This document shows, piece by piece, positions 7,387-15,349 of a DNA stretch of 25,345 nt. Position 1 is the first letter of the stretch, and every line of letters starts with the position of its first letter. Made by a program: the position numbers and the translations under genes. This DNA comes from JBEKIK01 sp049509395 (lineage in GTDB: Bacteria; Planctomycetota; Planctomycetia; Pirellulales; Thermoguttaceae), in the NCBI GenBank assembly GCA_049509395.1, contig JBEKZY010000028.1, positions 1 to 25,345 of the forward strand, read 5' to 3'. The notes beneath the pieces are model-generated. The model ran no database searches, was not told the DNA's origin, and saw only the letters and a program-made list of their open reading frames with translations.

Positions 7387-8907
7387 CTATAGGGTATTAT
7401 ATTGAAATAGTTGTGCGAATAATTTATTTTTATCCACGTTGGTCCGGCCCGGAATCGGATAGAACATGTTTTCGGCATCTAGAGGGACGCGAGGCCGATC
7501 CGTATTTCCTTCGTGTGCCCGGCACAATCCTTGCCGGGCGAGTTGCCAAATTCCTTGCACCAGGTCGAAGAGATCTATTTTGTCGTTGCCTGCCGATTTG
7601 CGGACGTGCATTTCCAGCGTTTGGATCCGTTCCATCTGACCTGGCAGGCAGATATCGCGGGCTCGGGTCAGAGCGACCGGTTCCAGGCGGCCATGGAAGA
7701 GTTTTTGTGCCTCTGGGGAGATCGGCATGTCTGCCTCGACGCCGTCGTCGTTGATAATCAGAGCCCTGGCAAAATGGTCTTCCTCAAGCGCGCCTACGTA
7801 AGGATGAATGAATCTCGGCCCCATTTTTGACATGCGTATTTCGGGCGGAACGGATTGCCAAATATGCCGGCTGGAGGTAAATAAAATTCTTGCCTGGATT
7901 TGCAGCGGAGGAAACCAGAACCACTGAGGCGGTTGACGATCATTTTCCAGAATGAACTCGCGGTGCGCGCGGCGGACTACAAAGTGAACGAAAGGGATGT
8001 CTTGCCAAGGGACGACCGGGTCGATAAATAGGATCGCCTCCGCGGGAAAGCCCCGCGACTTGCCGCGAAACATGCGATATCCAAAGAACTGGCCGCTGCG
8101 AACAACTCGTTTCAGGGCCGAGGCCATCTGGGGACAAATCTCCTGCAGCAGGCGATCTCCCGTAGCGCGGTGCATAGGGAGCCGTTGCCTCAAGCGTTCG
8201 ACCGATTCGATGAAGGCCGAGAGTTGAGCCGACGCCGCCCGGTTGATGAACTCTTCAAGCGGTTCTTGAAAAAGTCTCTGGCCCTGGCTGCCCAGGTGTA
8301 TCACCTGAACGATTTGACCTTCACATTCGAACTGCAGGGCGGCCGTGGATTCGCCGGTCGGATTGCTTTTAAAGAGCGTAATTGATTGGGTGATCTGCTG
8401 GGCGGTATTTTCCACGAGTCTTGCCGCATTTTCCAAGTCATCGATACACTTGCCGTGGGCCTCGAAGAGATTCCTGCCGGCGGCCCCGTCGTTTATTACC
8501 TGGCATAAAAGCTCCGCGCCCATTCTTTCGGCAAGCCGTTTGGCTGCAAGGCAGGCCCAGGCCGCCTGGAATGGCAGCGACGCCAAGCGCCAAGATCGAA
8601 GATGAACCACGCGGGATAACTCGGTAAAGATAGGGCTATTGATAATTCGGTGCATACGGCCGATGGGTTGCCATAAAGAGTGCAAGGCCATCAGCGATTC
8701 GATGGACTCGGCCGGGGAAGCCGAAGCCGGTTGAGTCACGCATCGACTTAAGACAGCTTCATTGTTTACGAAGGTGATTCGCGTCGCGGCGCTATCGCGC
8801 GTCCGCAGTTCGACGAGCGAAGCGATCAGCGCCTGCAAGGAGGCCACTAGTTTTGAGGTATTCATCATATGTCTATACCCGTGGCATAAAAATGTCTTTG
8901 ATTTCAC
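7387..8907 (-). CDS. Uncharacterised 506-aa protein, last gene of the Ubl operon
   Basis: I do not recognise a family. The track start is a GTG whose bases overlap the upstream NTPase stop (GTGA), implying translational coupling; an ATG 13 codons later (MMNTSKLV) is also possible. The N-terminal half (to about residue 270) is helical and Ala/Leu-rich, with no transmembrane segment or coiled-coil heptads that I would defend. The C-terminal half is beta-rich with clustered aromatics (PPQWFWFPPLQIQ; PRFIHPYVGALEEDH). There is no Walker, zinc or nuclease motif. Its position, co-translated with an NTPase at the end of a ubiquitin-like operon, makes it a candidate effector, adaptor or substrate of the system; that is inference from context. 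Confidence 0.75.
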   Translation of the reverse strand: MKSKTFLCHGYRHMMNTSKLVASLQALIASLVELRTRDSAATRITFVNNEAVLSRCVTQPASASPAESIESLMALHSLWQPIGRMHRIINSPIFTELSRVVHLRSWRLASLPFQAAWACLAAKRLAERMGAELLCQVINDGAAGRNLFEAHGKCIDDLENAARLVENTAQQITQSITLFKSNPTGESTAALQFECEGQIVQVIHLGSQGQRLFQEPLEEFINRAASAQLSAFIESVERLRQRLPMHRATGDRLLQEICPQMASALKRVVRSGQFFGYRMFRGKSRGFPAEAILFIDPVVPWQDIPFVHFVVRRAHREFILENDRQPPQWFWFPPLQIQARILFTSSRHIWQSVPPEIRMSKMGPRFIHPYVGALEEDHFARALIINDDGVEADMPISPEAQKLFHGRLEPVALTRARDICLPGQMERIQTLEMHVRKSAGNDKIDLFDLVQGIWQLARQGLCRAHEGNTDRPRVPLDAENMFYPIPGRTNVDKNKLFAQLFQYNTL

Positions 8908-10058
8908 GCTTTATTGCGGGCAGTATTGCGAGCCCAAGCGGAACCAACCATTCGCAAGGCGGCGGCGATTTCGTCCGGGGCCAGCACAATCTCAGCTTGT
9001 TTTTGCCGGTCTTCGCCGCCTTGCCGATCTTGCTTATCTGTAGGTTCATGGGAATCGAGATAGTTTGGCGCCGGTCCCAGAATGGCTTGAGCGAGATCGG
9101 TAAGGAATAACAATCGGCCCGGCACGATACCCGCCGTACTGTGACAACTCTGAATCAACAAGTCCATGGCCGAGCCGGCAAATTCGATGTTTGGATATTC
9201 GACGGCAATAAGAGACCTGGCTTCTGCAACCGTCAAACCCGGGACGTCGAGCCTGAGCAGATGATCAACGGCAGATTGTTTTCGCCTGGGTCTGGCCGTC
9301 AATACAACATGGGGCAGACGGGCCAATTCATGGATGACCTGATCGCGGATCGAGCGGGGCATAGTTTCCAGCAGTTCCGCGTCGGAGATGACCAATAGAT
9401 CTTCACCCTCCATGGATTTGTTTCCGGCCAGGAGCGTTTCGACGACCAATTCAATCGGAGTGGTGAATATCCGCTTTACCAATAAGCGGGAAAGGACCAG
9501 TTCGCCCACCAGCCGATAACCGTGCAGCGCAAGCGAGGCGGCCATGGTCCGTTTTCCGATTCCCCATAATCCCACCAACTGAACAACCGGTCCGGCCGGC
9601 TGTTGAGCCTTGACCAGGGCCGCCAGATTTTCAAAACAGCGCAACCGGGCCTCGCCCACCAACGCGCCTGTCCGGTTTAAGCCGGATAGATACTGACTGA
9701 AGGGCGGTATTGCTTCCTGGTCCTGGTCTTCGGCGTCTTTTTCGGCGGCCAGCAATTTGATGATCTCGGTGCATTTGCCGTTAGAAGTGAATTTCCAGGG
9801 TTTCAAGCCGTTTTTTTCCAGATAACGTTGAATTCTCACGTCTAACTCGGCCGGATCGATGTTTGCCGCCGCGAAGGGCGGAGGATTGTCGGCGGCAATG
9901 AAGAATCCTCGTTGCAGCGGTAAAAGCTCGACCACTCCGTACGGCGTCGGCTGGATCAAATATTGTTCGCCGTGTTGTTTTACTTGCACCTTGGCGGCGT
10001 ACTGCGGAAACACGTCTTTGGCGACCTTTGTCGCACACGGATTTAATTCCCAGTCCAT
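8904..10058 (-). CDS. P-loop NTPase in the Ubl operon
   Basis: The 384-aa protein has a GGGAGGAAA ribosome binding site just before the ATG. A ~120-residue N-terminal domain of unknown fold is followed by an NTPase core. Walker A is GLWGIGKRT (163-171) and Walker B is LLVISDAE (221-228). After it come HELARLPHVVLTARPRRK, a sensor-1-like strand ending in TARPR, and then LDVPGLTVAEA. The LxxxGxGKRT form and the TxRPR strand resemble STAND/NB-ARC-like or AAA-type ATPases more than kinases. The C-terminus is charged (DSHEPTDKQDRQGGEDRQK). The gene is 59 nt after the AAA+ gene and overlaps the next by 4 nt. It may partner the AAA+ protein or switch on an effector. The family assignment is tentative. 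Confidence 0.75.
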   Translation of the reverse strand: MDWELNPCATKVAKDVFPQYAAKVQVKQHGEQYLIQPTPYGVVELLPLQRGFFIAADNPPPFAAANIDPAELDVRIQRYLEKNGLKPWKFTSNGKCTEIIKLLAAEKDAEDQDQEAIPPFSQYLSGLNRTGALVGEARLRCFENLAALVKAQQPAGPVVQLVGLWGIGKRTMAASLALHGYRLVGELVLSRLLVKRIFTTPIELVVETLLAGNKSMEGEDLLVISDAELLETMPRSIRDQVIHELARLPHVVLTARPRRKQSAVDHLLRLDVPGLTVAEARSLIAVEYPNIEFAGSAMDLLIQSCHSTAGIVPGRLLFLTDLAQAILGPAPNYLDSHEPTDKQDRQGGEDRQKQAEIVLAPDEIAAALRMVGSAWARNTARNKA

Positions 10059-10117
10059 GCGATTTCCTCCCTATGTAGCGGCCGTCATGACAATTAGTTT
10101 ACTATTAATCAAAAAAT

Positions 10118-11782
10118 TCATCCCACCAATACACCTTCGGTCACGGGCGCGCCGTTCTGCCTGACCGGTTCGACGAGCCGGGCCTTGTCGTGTGGCGGCG
10201 GGCGAATGAAAGTGCTGTCGAAGACGTTGTTTTCGTTGAGTTGGATTCCGGAAAACTCAGTGGAGATCCGCGCCCAAAGGGCCTGCAGCGAATCGGCCTG
10301 ATCGTAACGGACCTGCCGGCACCAATATTGAATCAAGGATTTGATCTTGCCTATGCTGCATTCATGCAGGTCGCGGGCGCGAATGGGAATTGCGGCGCCG
10401 GATTGCATGCGCAACATCCAGATCACAAGCGAATTGCTGAACACGAAATCGCCGACGCGGTTGCCGAACTCTTCCGGGGTCAAGGACAATTTCGCCAGGA
10501 CTTGCGGATCGGCGTACAAGGCCGCGGCCCTGGCTAGTTGGGTTTTTCCGGTGCGCGGGAAGGATCGTTTTATGAATCTCCTAGCCACGGCGGTAGGCAG
10601 CCAATCGAACCTTGTAACGTTCATTGTGCCGTAAACCGCCACGCCCTTTATATCATTGCTGAATTCCGATTGTAGAGTCAGACGCACGCGATGGTCCACG
10701 TTGCCTTCGTAGCGCATGCCGCCGTCGCCCAAAAGCGCATTCATTTCGTCCAGGAGGATAACGACAATGTAGCCTTTTTCGGCAAGGGCTTTGGCCCGGT
10801 TTATGGCCAACTTGATCGTGTGCTCGGTGACCGAATACCACTGCGAGGCGACAGTGGACGGACTGACATTAATAATAACGAATGGTTTGCCGGAGAGTTG
10901 GGCGGCCGTTCGGGCGGCGGCAATCACTCCGGAAGTTTTGCCGACGCCCGTGGGCCCTTGCAAAACAACCATAAAGGCGTCGCCGAGGGCCATGGCTTTG
11001 ACGTCCATTTCCCATTCGTTGGCCAGTTGGCGGGGGAAGAACATTTGCGCGAGTGTCGGTCCCTCGCGGGACGGAAACTCGATCCAGTTTTCGTACTGCG
11101 TCAGCTTGGTCTCGGTGATTCCATATACGAGGATCCCGTTGTGCTGGACCTTGACTTGCTCGCCTTGATCGATCCGTGCGCCGATTTGTTTTGCCAGTTC
11201 CGGCATGGCGAACAACACGTGGCCGTGGTCCGTGCCGTCGCTTACGATCACGCTGGCCAGTTCCGGGATAACGGCGCTTTGGGGTTCGGCGCGGAGAACT
11301 ATATGTTCTTCGAGTTGCTGGGGGACCGGGGGCGCTGTGCCCAACCACATCTTGCCTTCCACGTCGGTGAAACACCACTGGAACAGTCCTGGCGCAGTCT
11401 GTCCGTCCTGCAGGGCGACGCAGACGATCGAAGCAATGCCGCCGCCGGACCGCGCCGCGTAAATCACTTTGCGAGTGTCGCCGTTAACGCCGAAATCGAA
11501 GGGGCGGCTCAGCACGAGCATGGGAACCGGTTGTTCGCGGATTTTACGCTCGAAATCCTTGATTGCAGCCTCGAGTTGATCGCTCTTGACGATATTATTC
11601 ATGGCCTGAAGCGCAAGGGATTCTATTGCCCCCAGGGAATTGCCATGGCAGATACTAAGAGTTTCGGATATGAGGTGTTTGGTGAAATCCGGATTGTTCA
11701 GAAGATTGGGGTCAAGGACCGCCCGTTTCGCGGCTTGCTCGACTTTTTCACAAACCTGACGATAATTTTCAGGTAGAATCAT
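10118..11782 (-). CDS. AAA+ ATPase associated with the Ubl system
   Basis: I chose the ATG at 11782 (MILPENYRQV, 554 aa) because GGAGGT lies 8 nt upstream; the longer frame adds 20 unlikely residues. The first ~265 residues form an unrecognised N-terminal domain. The AAA+ core has Walker A GPTGVGKT (276-283), Walker B VVILLDE (340-346), sensor 1 YGTMN (Asn388) and an Arg pair in PTAVARRFIKR as arginine finger. The C-terminal lid follows. The dynein/MoxR-like layout suggests a ring-forming remodeller. In this operon a reasonable role is to unfold or extract Ubl-modified proteins, by analogy to p97 or proteasomal ATPases, but no protease gene is in the window. The start overlaps the upstream JAMM-like gene by 14 nt. 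Confidence 0.88.
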   Translation of the reverse strand: MILPENYRQVCEKVEQAAKRAVLDPNLLNNPDFTKHLISETLSICHGNSLGAIESLALQAMNNIVKSDQLEAAIKDFERKIREQPVPMLVLSRPFDFGVNGDTRKVIYAARSGGGIASIVCVALQDGQTAPGLFQWCFTDVEGKMWLGTAPPVPQQLEEHIVLRAEPQSAVIPELASVIVSDGTDHGHVLFAMPELAKQIGARIDQGEQVKVQHNGILVYGITETKLTQYENWIEFPSREGPTLAQMFFPRQLANEWEMDVKAMALGDAFMVVLQGPTGVGKTSGVIAAARTAAQLSGKPFVIINVSPSTVASQWYSVTEHTIKLAINRAKALAEKGYIVVILLDEMNALLGDGGMRYEGNVDHRVRLTLQSEFSNDIKGVAVYGTMNVTRFDWLPTAVARRFIKRSFPRTGKTQLARAAALYADPQVLAKLSLTPEEFGNRVGDFVFSNSLVIWMLRMQSGAAIPIRARDLHECSIGKIKSLIQYWCRQVRYDQADSLQALWARISTEFSGIQLNENNVFDSTFIRPPPHDKARLVEPVRQNGAPVTEGVLVG

Positions 11783-12770
11783 CGCAAAGTACCTCCAAAT
11801 CGATGGGAACAAGTATTCCGTTAAGAAAACCGCAAACCGCAATATCCTCTACGGCCCGATCGGGACTAAAACCAAATAGCGCAATCGGCATCACGATCAG
11901 GGATGAGACCGAGGCATCGAGGTTCCAAGCGAGCGTGACGTCCGGCCCGCTGGGCAACGGGGCCAAAGGAGTTCCCTCGACGTCGCGCGGATGAAGGTGC
12001 AGGTATCCGCCCACGCGCTCGTGGCTGCGGCAGATTTTCAGGAATTGATGCCCGGGCGTTTTCAGGAATCCGCGGCCTCGCTGGCTGGCGGGCGCCTCGA
12101 CCAGGTCGTCGATAAGCACGTCGCAAAAGCCATCGCCGTACAGATGCACGCGGACCTGCGCCAGCCATCCCTGCTCATTCTCCTTTTCGGCCGCGGCGGC
12201 CAGGGTAAATTTCCGATATACCTTGCCTGTAAACACGCACCGCATGAATGTGCCCCGCCGATGAATGGAAAACCGCGGTCCCAACGGCTCGGTACTGAAC
12301 TCCGCGGGCAAGAGCATCGTGGAATCGGTTTCCTCGAGTACAAAATCGTCGTCCTCCCATTGCATCCATTGTTTCACCACCGGATTGCCGCGGTTGGTTA
12401 CCGCGACTTGGATCGCGTATCCATGCTCCAGGCCCAACTGCCGGGCCAGGGCAACGCCTATCCAGAAGAATTTTTCCACCGGCACGCGCAGCACGGCCAA
12501 CAGTTGCGGATCGCCGGATATCGACCATCCTTCCATCTTCACCAGGGGAGCGGCCGTGTTAAGTCCTTCCATTTCCAGTACGACGGTCCAGGGAGTACCC
12601 GCAAGATCGGGTCGGGCCATGACGCAGCGATAGCTCAACTCTTTGAACAATGGCCGGTACGACGCGGGATCGGTAAAATCGAGCACGCGGCAGGCCAATG
12701 CTTGTCCGTTTTTTGTCACGATAATCAGAAGTTGATCGGTTTTGTTGTTCTGCGTTATGGATGTCGTCAT
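11769..12770 (-). CDS. Second JAMM/MPN-like protein
   Basis: The 333-aa protein has two parts. Residues 1-180 are an unrecognised alpha/beta domain. Residues 190-333 match a JAB/MPN fold: a Glu cluster EKENEQGWL (195-203) resembling the ExxGxLLG region, beta strands VRVHLYGDGFCDVLIDDLVEA, and then YLHLHPRD (His258, His260) with PLPSGPD (Ser274, Asp277). The HxHP...PSxxD signature is that of the zinc JAMM metalloproteases, although the HxH-to-Asp spacing (16 residues) exceeds the usual 7-10. It may therefore be an active isopeptidase with an enlarged loop, or a scaffold. It lacks a clear Shine-Dalgarno. It follows the Ubl gene by 119 nt and overlaps the AAA+ gene. Confidence 0.75.
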   Translation of the reverse strand: MTTSITQNNKTDQLLIIVTKNGQALACRVLDFTDPASYRPLFKELSYRCVMARPDLAGTPWTVVLEMEGLNTAAPLVKMEGWSISGDPQLLAVLRVPVEKFFWIGVALARQLGLEHGYAIQVAVTNRGNPVVKQWMQWEDDDFVLEETDSTMLLPAEFSTEPLGPRFSIHRRGTFMRCVFTGKVYRKFTLAAAAEKENEQGWLAQVRVHLYGDGFCDVLIDDLVEAPASQRGRGFLKTPGHQFLKICRSHERVGGYLHLHPRDVEGTPLAPLPSGPDVTLAWNLDASVSSLIVMPIALFGFSPDRAVEDIAVCGFLNGILVPIDLEVLCDDST

Positions 12771-12814
12771 CGGCAGATTCTTTATGTTTGAACTCGGTTG
12801 TCATGTATTTGCAG

Positions 12815-12834
12815 GACGAGTTTTATAACTCGTC
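12815..12834 (-). promoter_or_regulatory. Stem-loop between the Ubl and second JAMM-like genes
   Basis: gacgagtt and aactcgtc form a perfect 8-bp stem with a 4-nt ttat loop in the 119-nt gap. There is no T-run after it on the minus strand. It may be an mRNA 3'-end stabiliser or a processing site that lets the small Ubl be made in excess of the enzymes downstream. Confidence 0.45.
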
Positions 12835-12889
12835 TAATGCACAATTATTCGTATCGGGCAGAGCCGCACCTGCATGGGTAACACCGCAT

Positions 12890-13117
12890 TTACGCGGGGG
12901 TTAATTCGCTGGCGAGGGTAATTTCCTCGTCATCGAGATCTTTCAATTCCGTATTTGGATCCAGAGTGGCCCCGTTTTTGGCTACCATCTCGAAGGTTCC
13001 TGCCAGTCCGGCGCGTGCCGCGATTCTTGCGGCGACATTGCCCAGCCGTGCGCACGGATTTTTAACAACGGCCCGAAATCGGCGGCCGTTTAAAGTTTTT
13101 AAATGGAGCGTTTGCAT
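12890..13117 (-). CDS. Ubiquitin-like beta-grasp protein without a Gly-Gly tail
   Basis: The 75-aa protein has AAAGGAGGTTGAA immediately before the ATG, the best ribosome binding site in the operon. It opens MQTLHLKTLNGRRF, close to ubiquitin's MQIFVKTLTGKTI. A helix follows (ARLGNVAARIAARAG), then strands around TFEMVAKNG, an LDPNTELKDLDDEEITL segment like ubiquitin's L-x-D-x-x-T-L-x-x-Y turn, and a last strand. It ends SELTPA with no diglycine. Either it is conjugated through another C-terminal residue, or it acts non-covalently and the diglycine protein at 18509-18859 is the conjugated modifier. PRTRC system protein C is another Ubl of this size, but no ParB-like gene is near. Confidence 0.88.
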   Translation of the reverse strand: MQTLHLKTLNGRRFRAVVKNPCARLGNVAARIAARAGLAGTFEMVAKNGATLDPNTELKDLDDEEITLASELTPA

Positions 13118-13244
13118 TTCAACCTCCTTTCTTCTCCTTTACGAAATTTCCATCTTTCGGCAGTCCGGCCCACGGCGAGCCGGAAAAATCCCGCCGATAT
13201 TTGTGGCGTATTGCCAGGTGCGGCTTTGTTCGATGCGAAATCGT

Positions 13245-13637
13245 TCATCGCTCATTCGTTGCCATTTGACATAAATTATTTTTGGTTTGCGCAGGCTGCG
13301 TACGGCCGTTGTTCAACAGCCATTTTTCAGCCGCCCGCGGATTCGTGCCCAAGTACAATAGGTTCCGGGTGTATTGTTCCGCGACGGCGGGGGCGGGATC
13401 GAAAGCCAGGTGATCGCGGCCATCGTCCTCCGAGAAATCGGCGAATTCTTCATCTCCTGCCGGCGGTTCGTCGCCGTTCCCCCAGGCAATACATGCAAGC
13501 GACTCACCCTCCCACTCCGCATCCGCCGCGGCATCGCATATTTCCACGGGCAATCCGGCTTCCTGCAATTTTTCCACGTAAACTTTGACCGCCGTGAGGC
13601 AAACGTCGTCGTCAGCGACGGGTATGAATTTAAGCAT
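13245..13637 (-). CDS. Uncharacterised 130-aa acidic protein next to E2
   Basis: No known family. A GAGGAGGA ribosome binding site lies inside the end of the E2 gene, whose TGA is 1 nt before this ATG, so the two are co-translated. The N-terminus (MLKFIPVADDDVCLTAVKVY, then VEKLQEAGLPVEI) suggests a small alpha/beta fold. The middle is strongly acidic (DEEFADFSEDDGRDH). A C-terminal segment has YLGTNPRAAEKWLLNNG. The tight coupling suggests a small partner of E2 or of the Ubl encoded just downstream. Confidence 0.75.
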   Translation of the reverse strand: MLKFIPVADDDVCLTAVKVYVEKLQEAGLPVEICDAAADAEWEGESLACIAWGNGDEPPAGDEEFADFSEDDGRDHLAFDPAPAVAEQYTRNLLYLGTNPRAAEKWLLNNGRTQPAQTKNNLCQMATNER

Positions 13638-13638
13638 T

Positions 13639-14355
13639 TCATTCCTCCTCTATCTCGCACAATTCCACGGCATCATCCTCGCCGCCGGTTTCTTCCATCG
13701 GCTGGTCCTGGGTTTCGCATGCGCAAAACAAGGGCAACGGAGGCCCCAAAGGCAGCCGGCCTTCCTGGCCAAGCCGTAAAAAATAATCTCGTGCAAGATT
13801 ATTAAGGCTGTATTTTTCGCCGAACACGCGACCGCCAAGGATGCGGCTGACTTGCCAGAGGAGCAAGGTCAAATCGTGCGTGGCCAGCGGCGACCAGGCC
13901 GCGGAGTAACACATCCAGCCTTGTTGGCCGTTGCGCATGGCCTCGAGAAATTCCAGCAATTCGGGAGGTAATAATTCCTCGTCGATACAGCTTTCCTTAT
14001 GAAGCACGTGGGGATTAAAGGGGATTGCGCTTCCTTGGAATTTAACTTCGGGTTTGGAATAGGGATAATGCATTGGGACATAAATCTGCAGGTCCCAATC
14101 GGCATGAGATTGCACTTGGCCGCCGCTAAGGATCAAACCGGCCACGTTTTGCAAGCGGACGGCGATGTAAATAGTGCCTCGATCGCCCGGGCCGACTCCG
14201 CCGACTATGCACCTGCCCGACCAGGGACCGTCATCGGCGGCGGCCCGCCGGAGCATTTCAAAATCCCGCGCCTTGCGCGCATCGCATACGTTCTTCGAGG
14301 AAAGCAGGCGCTGAATGATTTGCGATATCGGTTTTAGATTGGCGGAACCGGACAT
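13639..14355 (-). CDS. E2 ubiquitin-conjugating enzyme-like protein (UBC fold)
   Basis: The 238-aa protein carries the UBC core in canonical order: a strand GTIYIAVRL, then YPYSKPEVKF (97-106, like the eukaryotic YPFKPPKVKF), NPHV (114-117, in place of HPN), the catalytic cysteine Cys123 in ESCIDEEL, and WSPLAT (154-159, like WSPALT) followed by a helix. The Cys-to-WSP spacing is ~30 residues, longer than in typical E2s. A charged C-terminal tail (ETGGEDDAVELCEIEEE) is disordered. It should accept the Ubl from E1 as a thioester and pass it to target lysines or other nucleophiles. GGAG precedes the ATG. It is coupled to the 130-aa gene downstream. I am confident of the fold and active site. 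Confidence 0.92.
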   Translation of the reverse strand: MSGSANLKPISQIIQRLLSSKNVCDARKARDFEMLRRAAADDGPWSGRCIVGGVGPGDRGTIYIAVRLQNVAGLILSGGQVQSHADWDLQIYVPMHYPYSKPEVKFQGSAIPFNPHVLHKESCIDEELLPPELLEFLEAMRNGQQGWMCYSAAWSPLATHDLTLLLWQVSRILGGRVFGEKYSLNNLARDYFLRLGQEGRLPLGPPLPLFCACETQDQPMEETGGEDDAVELCEIEEE

Positions 14356-14408
14356 GGATGGTTTCTCCTGCTAGCTTTATTTACATTGTTTCAGCAACTA
14401 ATTGAAAA

Positions 14409-14542
14409 TGTCCTGAAATTAAAAAACAGTTTTTGAATTTTCTCATTCGTTTTAACCGCGACCGGGCGGCATGCGGGGCTTGTCGGGAGCGGGTCCAATA
14501 CCGGCAAATTACCTTTATATCCCAAACTAAAATTTCAGGACA
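14409..14542. repeat. Small element with 12-bp inverted ends in the operon (MITE-like)
   Basis: tgtcctgaaatt (14409-14420) and aatttcaggaca (14531-14542) are perfect inverted copies bounding a 134-bp non-coding segment in the only large internal operon gap (14356-14554). No flanking target duplication is evident. It may be a tiny non-autonomous transposable element, or two operator half-sites, or the base of a large RNA structure. Confidence 0.5.
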
Positions 14543-14554
14543 ATCTCGACTGAC

Positions 14555-15349
14555 TTAATCGGACAAAAGCGCCTCCTGACGCATGGGGGCATCTGCCGCA
14601 TGCGGGCCCCAGCAGCCGGGAACCCTGGTTCGTTTTCGCACGGTTGTTTCATATCTTCCAGCGCCGGCACATGCCGACAAATTGATTTTCGTGTTTCGCC
14701 AGCGTGTGGAATTGCCTGCGGTCAGGCAATCGATTATCACGGTGAGCACTTGGGCCGCGGCTGCCGACGCCTCGCTCTGCAGGGTTCCGCGCAGCAACCG
14801 GCCGCATTCGCGAAGCACCAAACAAGGCTCTTTTGCCGGCAGCGAGAGCAGTCCGCAGGCTGCGCAAGGATCGTCCGGCAGGCTATTGCCGAATACAGAG
14901 ACCTGGGCTTGTTCCTTATCCACGGCCGCTTGAATTACCAAGATTTCCGAGTCAACCCCGCTGCCGGCCCGGCGAATGTCTGACATTGCCGAAACTCGCG
15001 ACGGCCAACAATCCAATCCCATCAGCACAAAGATGAAATCGGGTTTCCCTCCGGCATGGGAGGTCCAAAGTTTTTGCCAATCGACGTTTTCGACGAACTT
15101 GCGATATGCTTTTCCGGGTATGGGCCGGCCTAAAATCGCTGAAATTCGATCTCGTAGACAAACGGCTTTTGGACGGCTCTCGTATCCGCGCAGCCAGAAA
15201 GGGAGGATGGGCGACGGCCTGACGAGCTTTGCGTCGAAAACATCGATTCCCACCACGCTGGACGCCACCAATTCATTGGAGAACAAGGCCTCGCTTACGT
15301 GATGGTTCACCACGCCGGCTCCCAAAAATTCAAAGCGGCAAGTTATCAT
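14555..15349 (-). CDS. Second, diverged E1/ThiF-fold protein
   Basis: I chose the ATG at 15349 (MITCRFEFLG, 264 aa): it has GAGGA upstream and overlaps the RING-like gene stop as ATGA, while the longer frame reads an implausible Arg/Cys-rich extension. A Rossmann start, FLGAGVVNHHVSEAL, has GxGxxN instead of GxGxxG. Next come VVGIDVFDAKLVRPS (Asp36, Asp39; the SNLNRQ arginine finger region is changed to RPSPIL), PKAVCLRD with a conserved Lys, and FVLMGLDCWPSR, matching the E1 strand with Asp and Arg. A CAAC (162-165) and C246/H250 could bind zinc as in E1s. It may be an inactive half of an E1 heterodimer, like eukaryotic NAE1 or SAE1, or a carrier-specific adenylase. Confidence 0.75.
   Translation of the reverse strand: MITCRFEFLGAGVVNHHVSEALFSNELVASSVVGIDVFDAKLVRPSPILPFWLRGYESRPKAVCLRDRISAILGRPIPGKAYRKFVENVDWQKLWTSHAGGKPDFIFVLMGLDCWPSRVSAMSDIRRAGSGVDSEILVIQAAVDKEQAQVSVFGNSLPDDPCAACGLLSLPAKEPCLVLRECGRLLRGTLQSEASAAAAQVLTVIIDCLTAGNSTRWRNTKINLSACAGAGRYETTVRKRTRVPGCWGPHAADAPMRQEALLSD

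Noticed and set aside
10691..11776. 361-aa plus-strand ORF
   Set aside because: It is wholly antisense to the AAA+ gene, whose Walker motifs establish the true frame.
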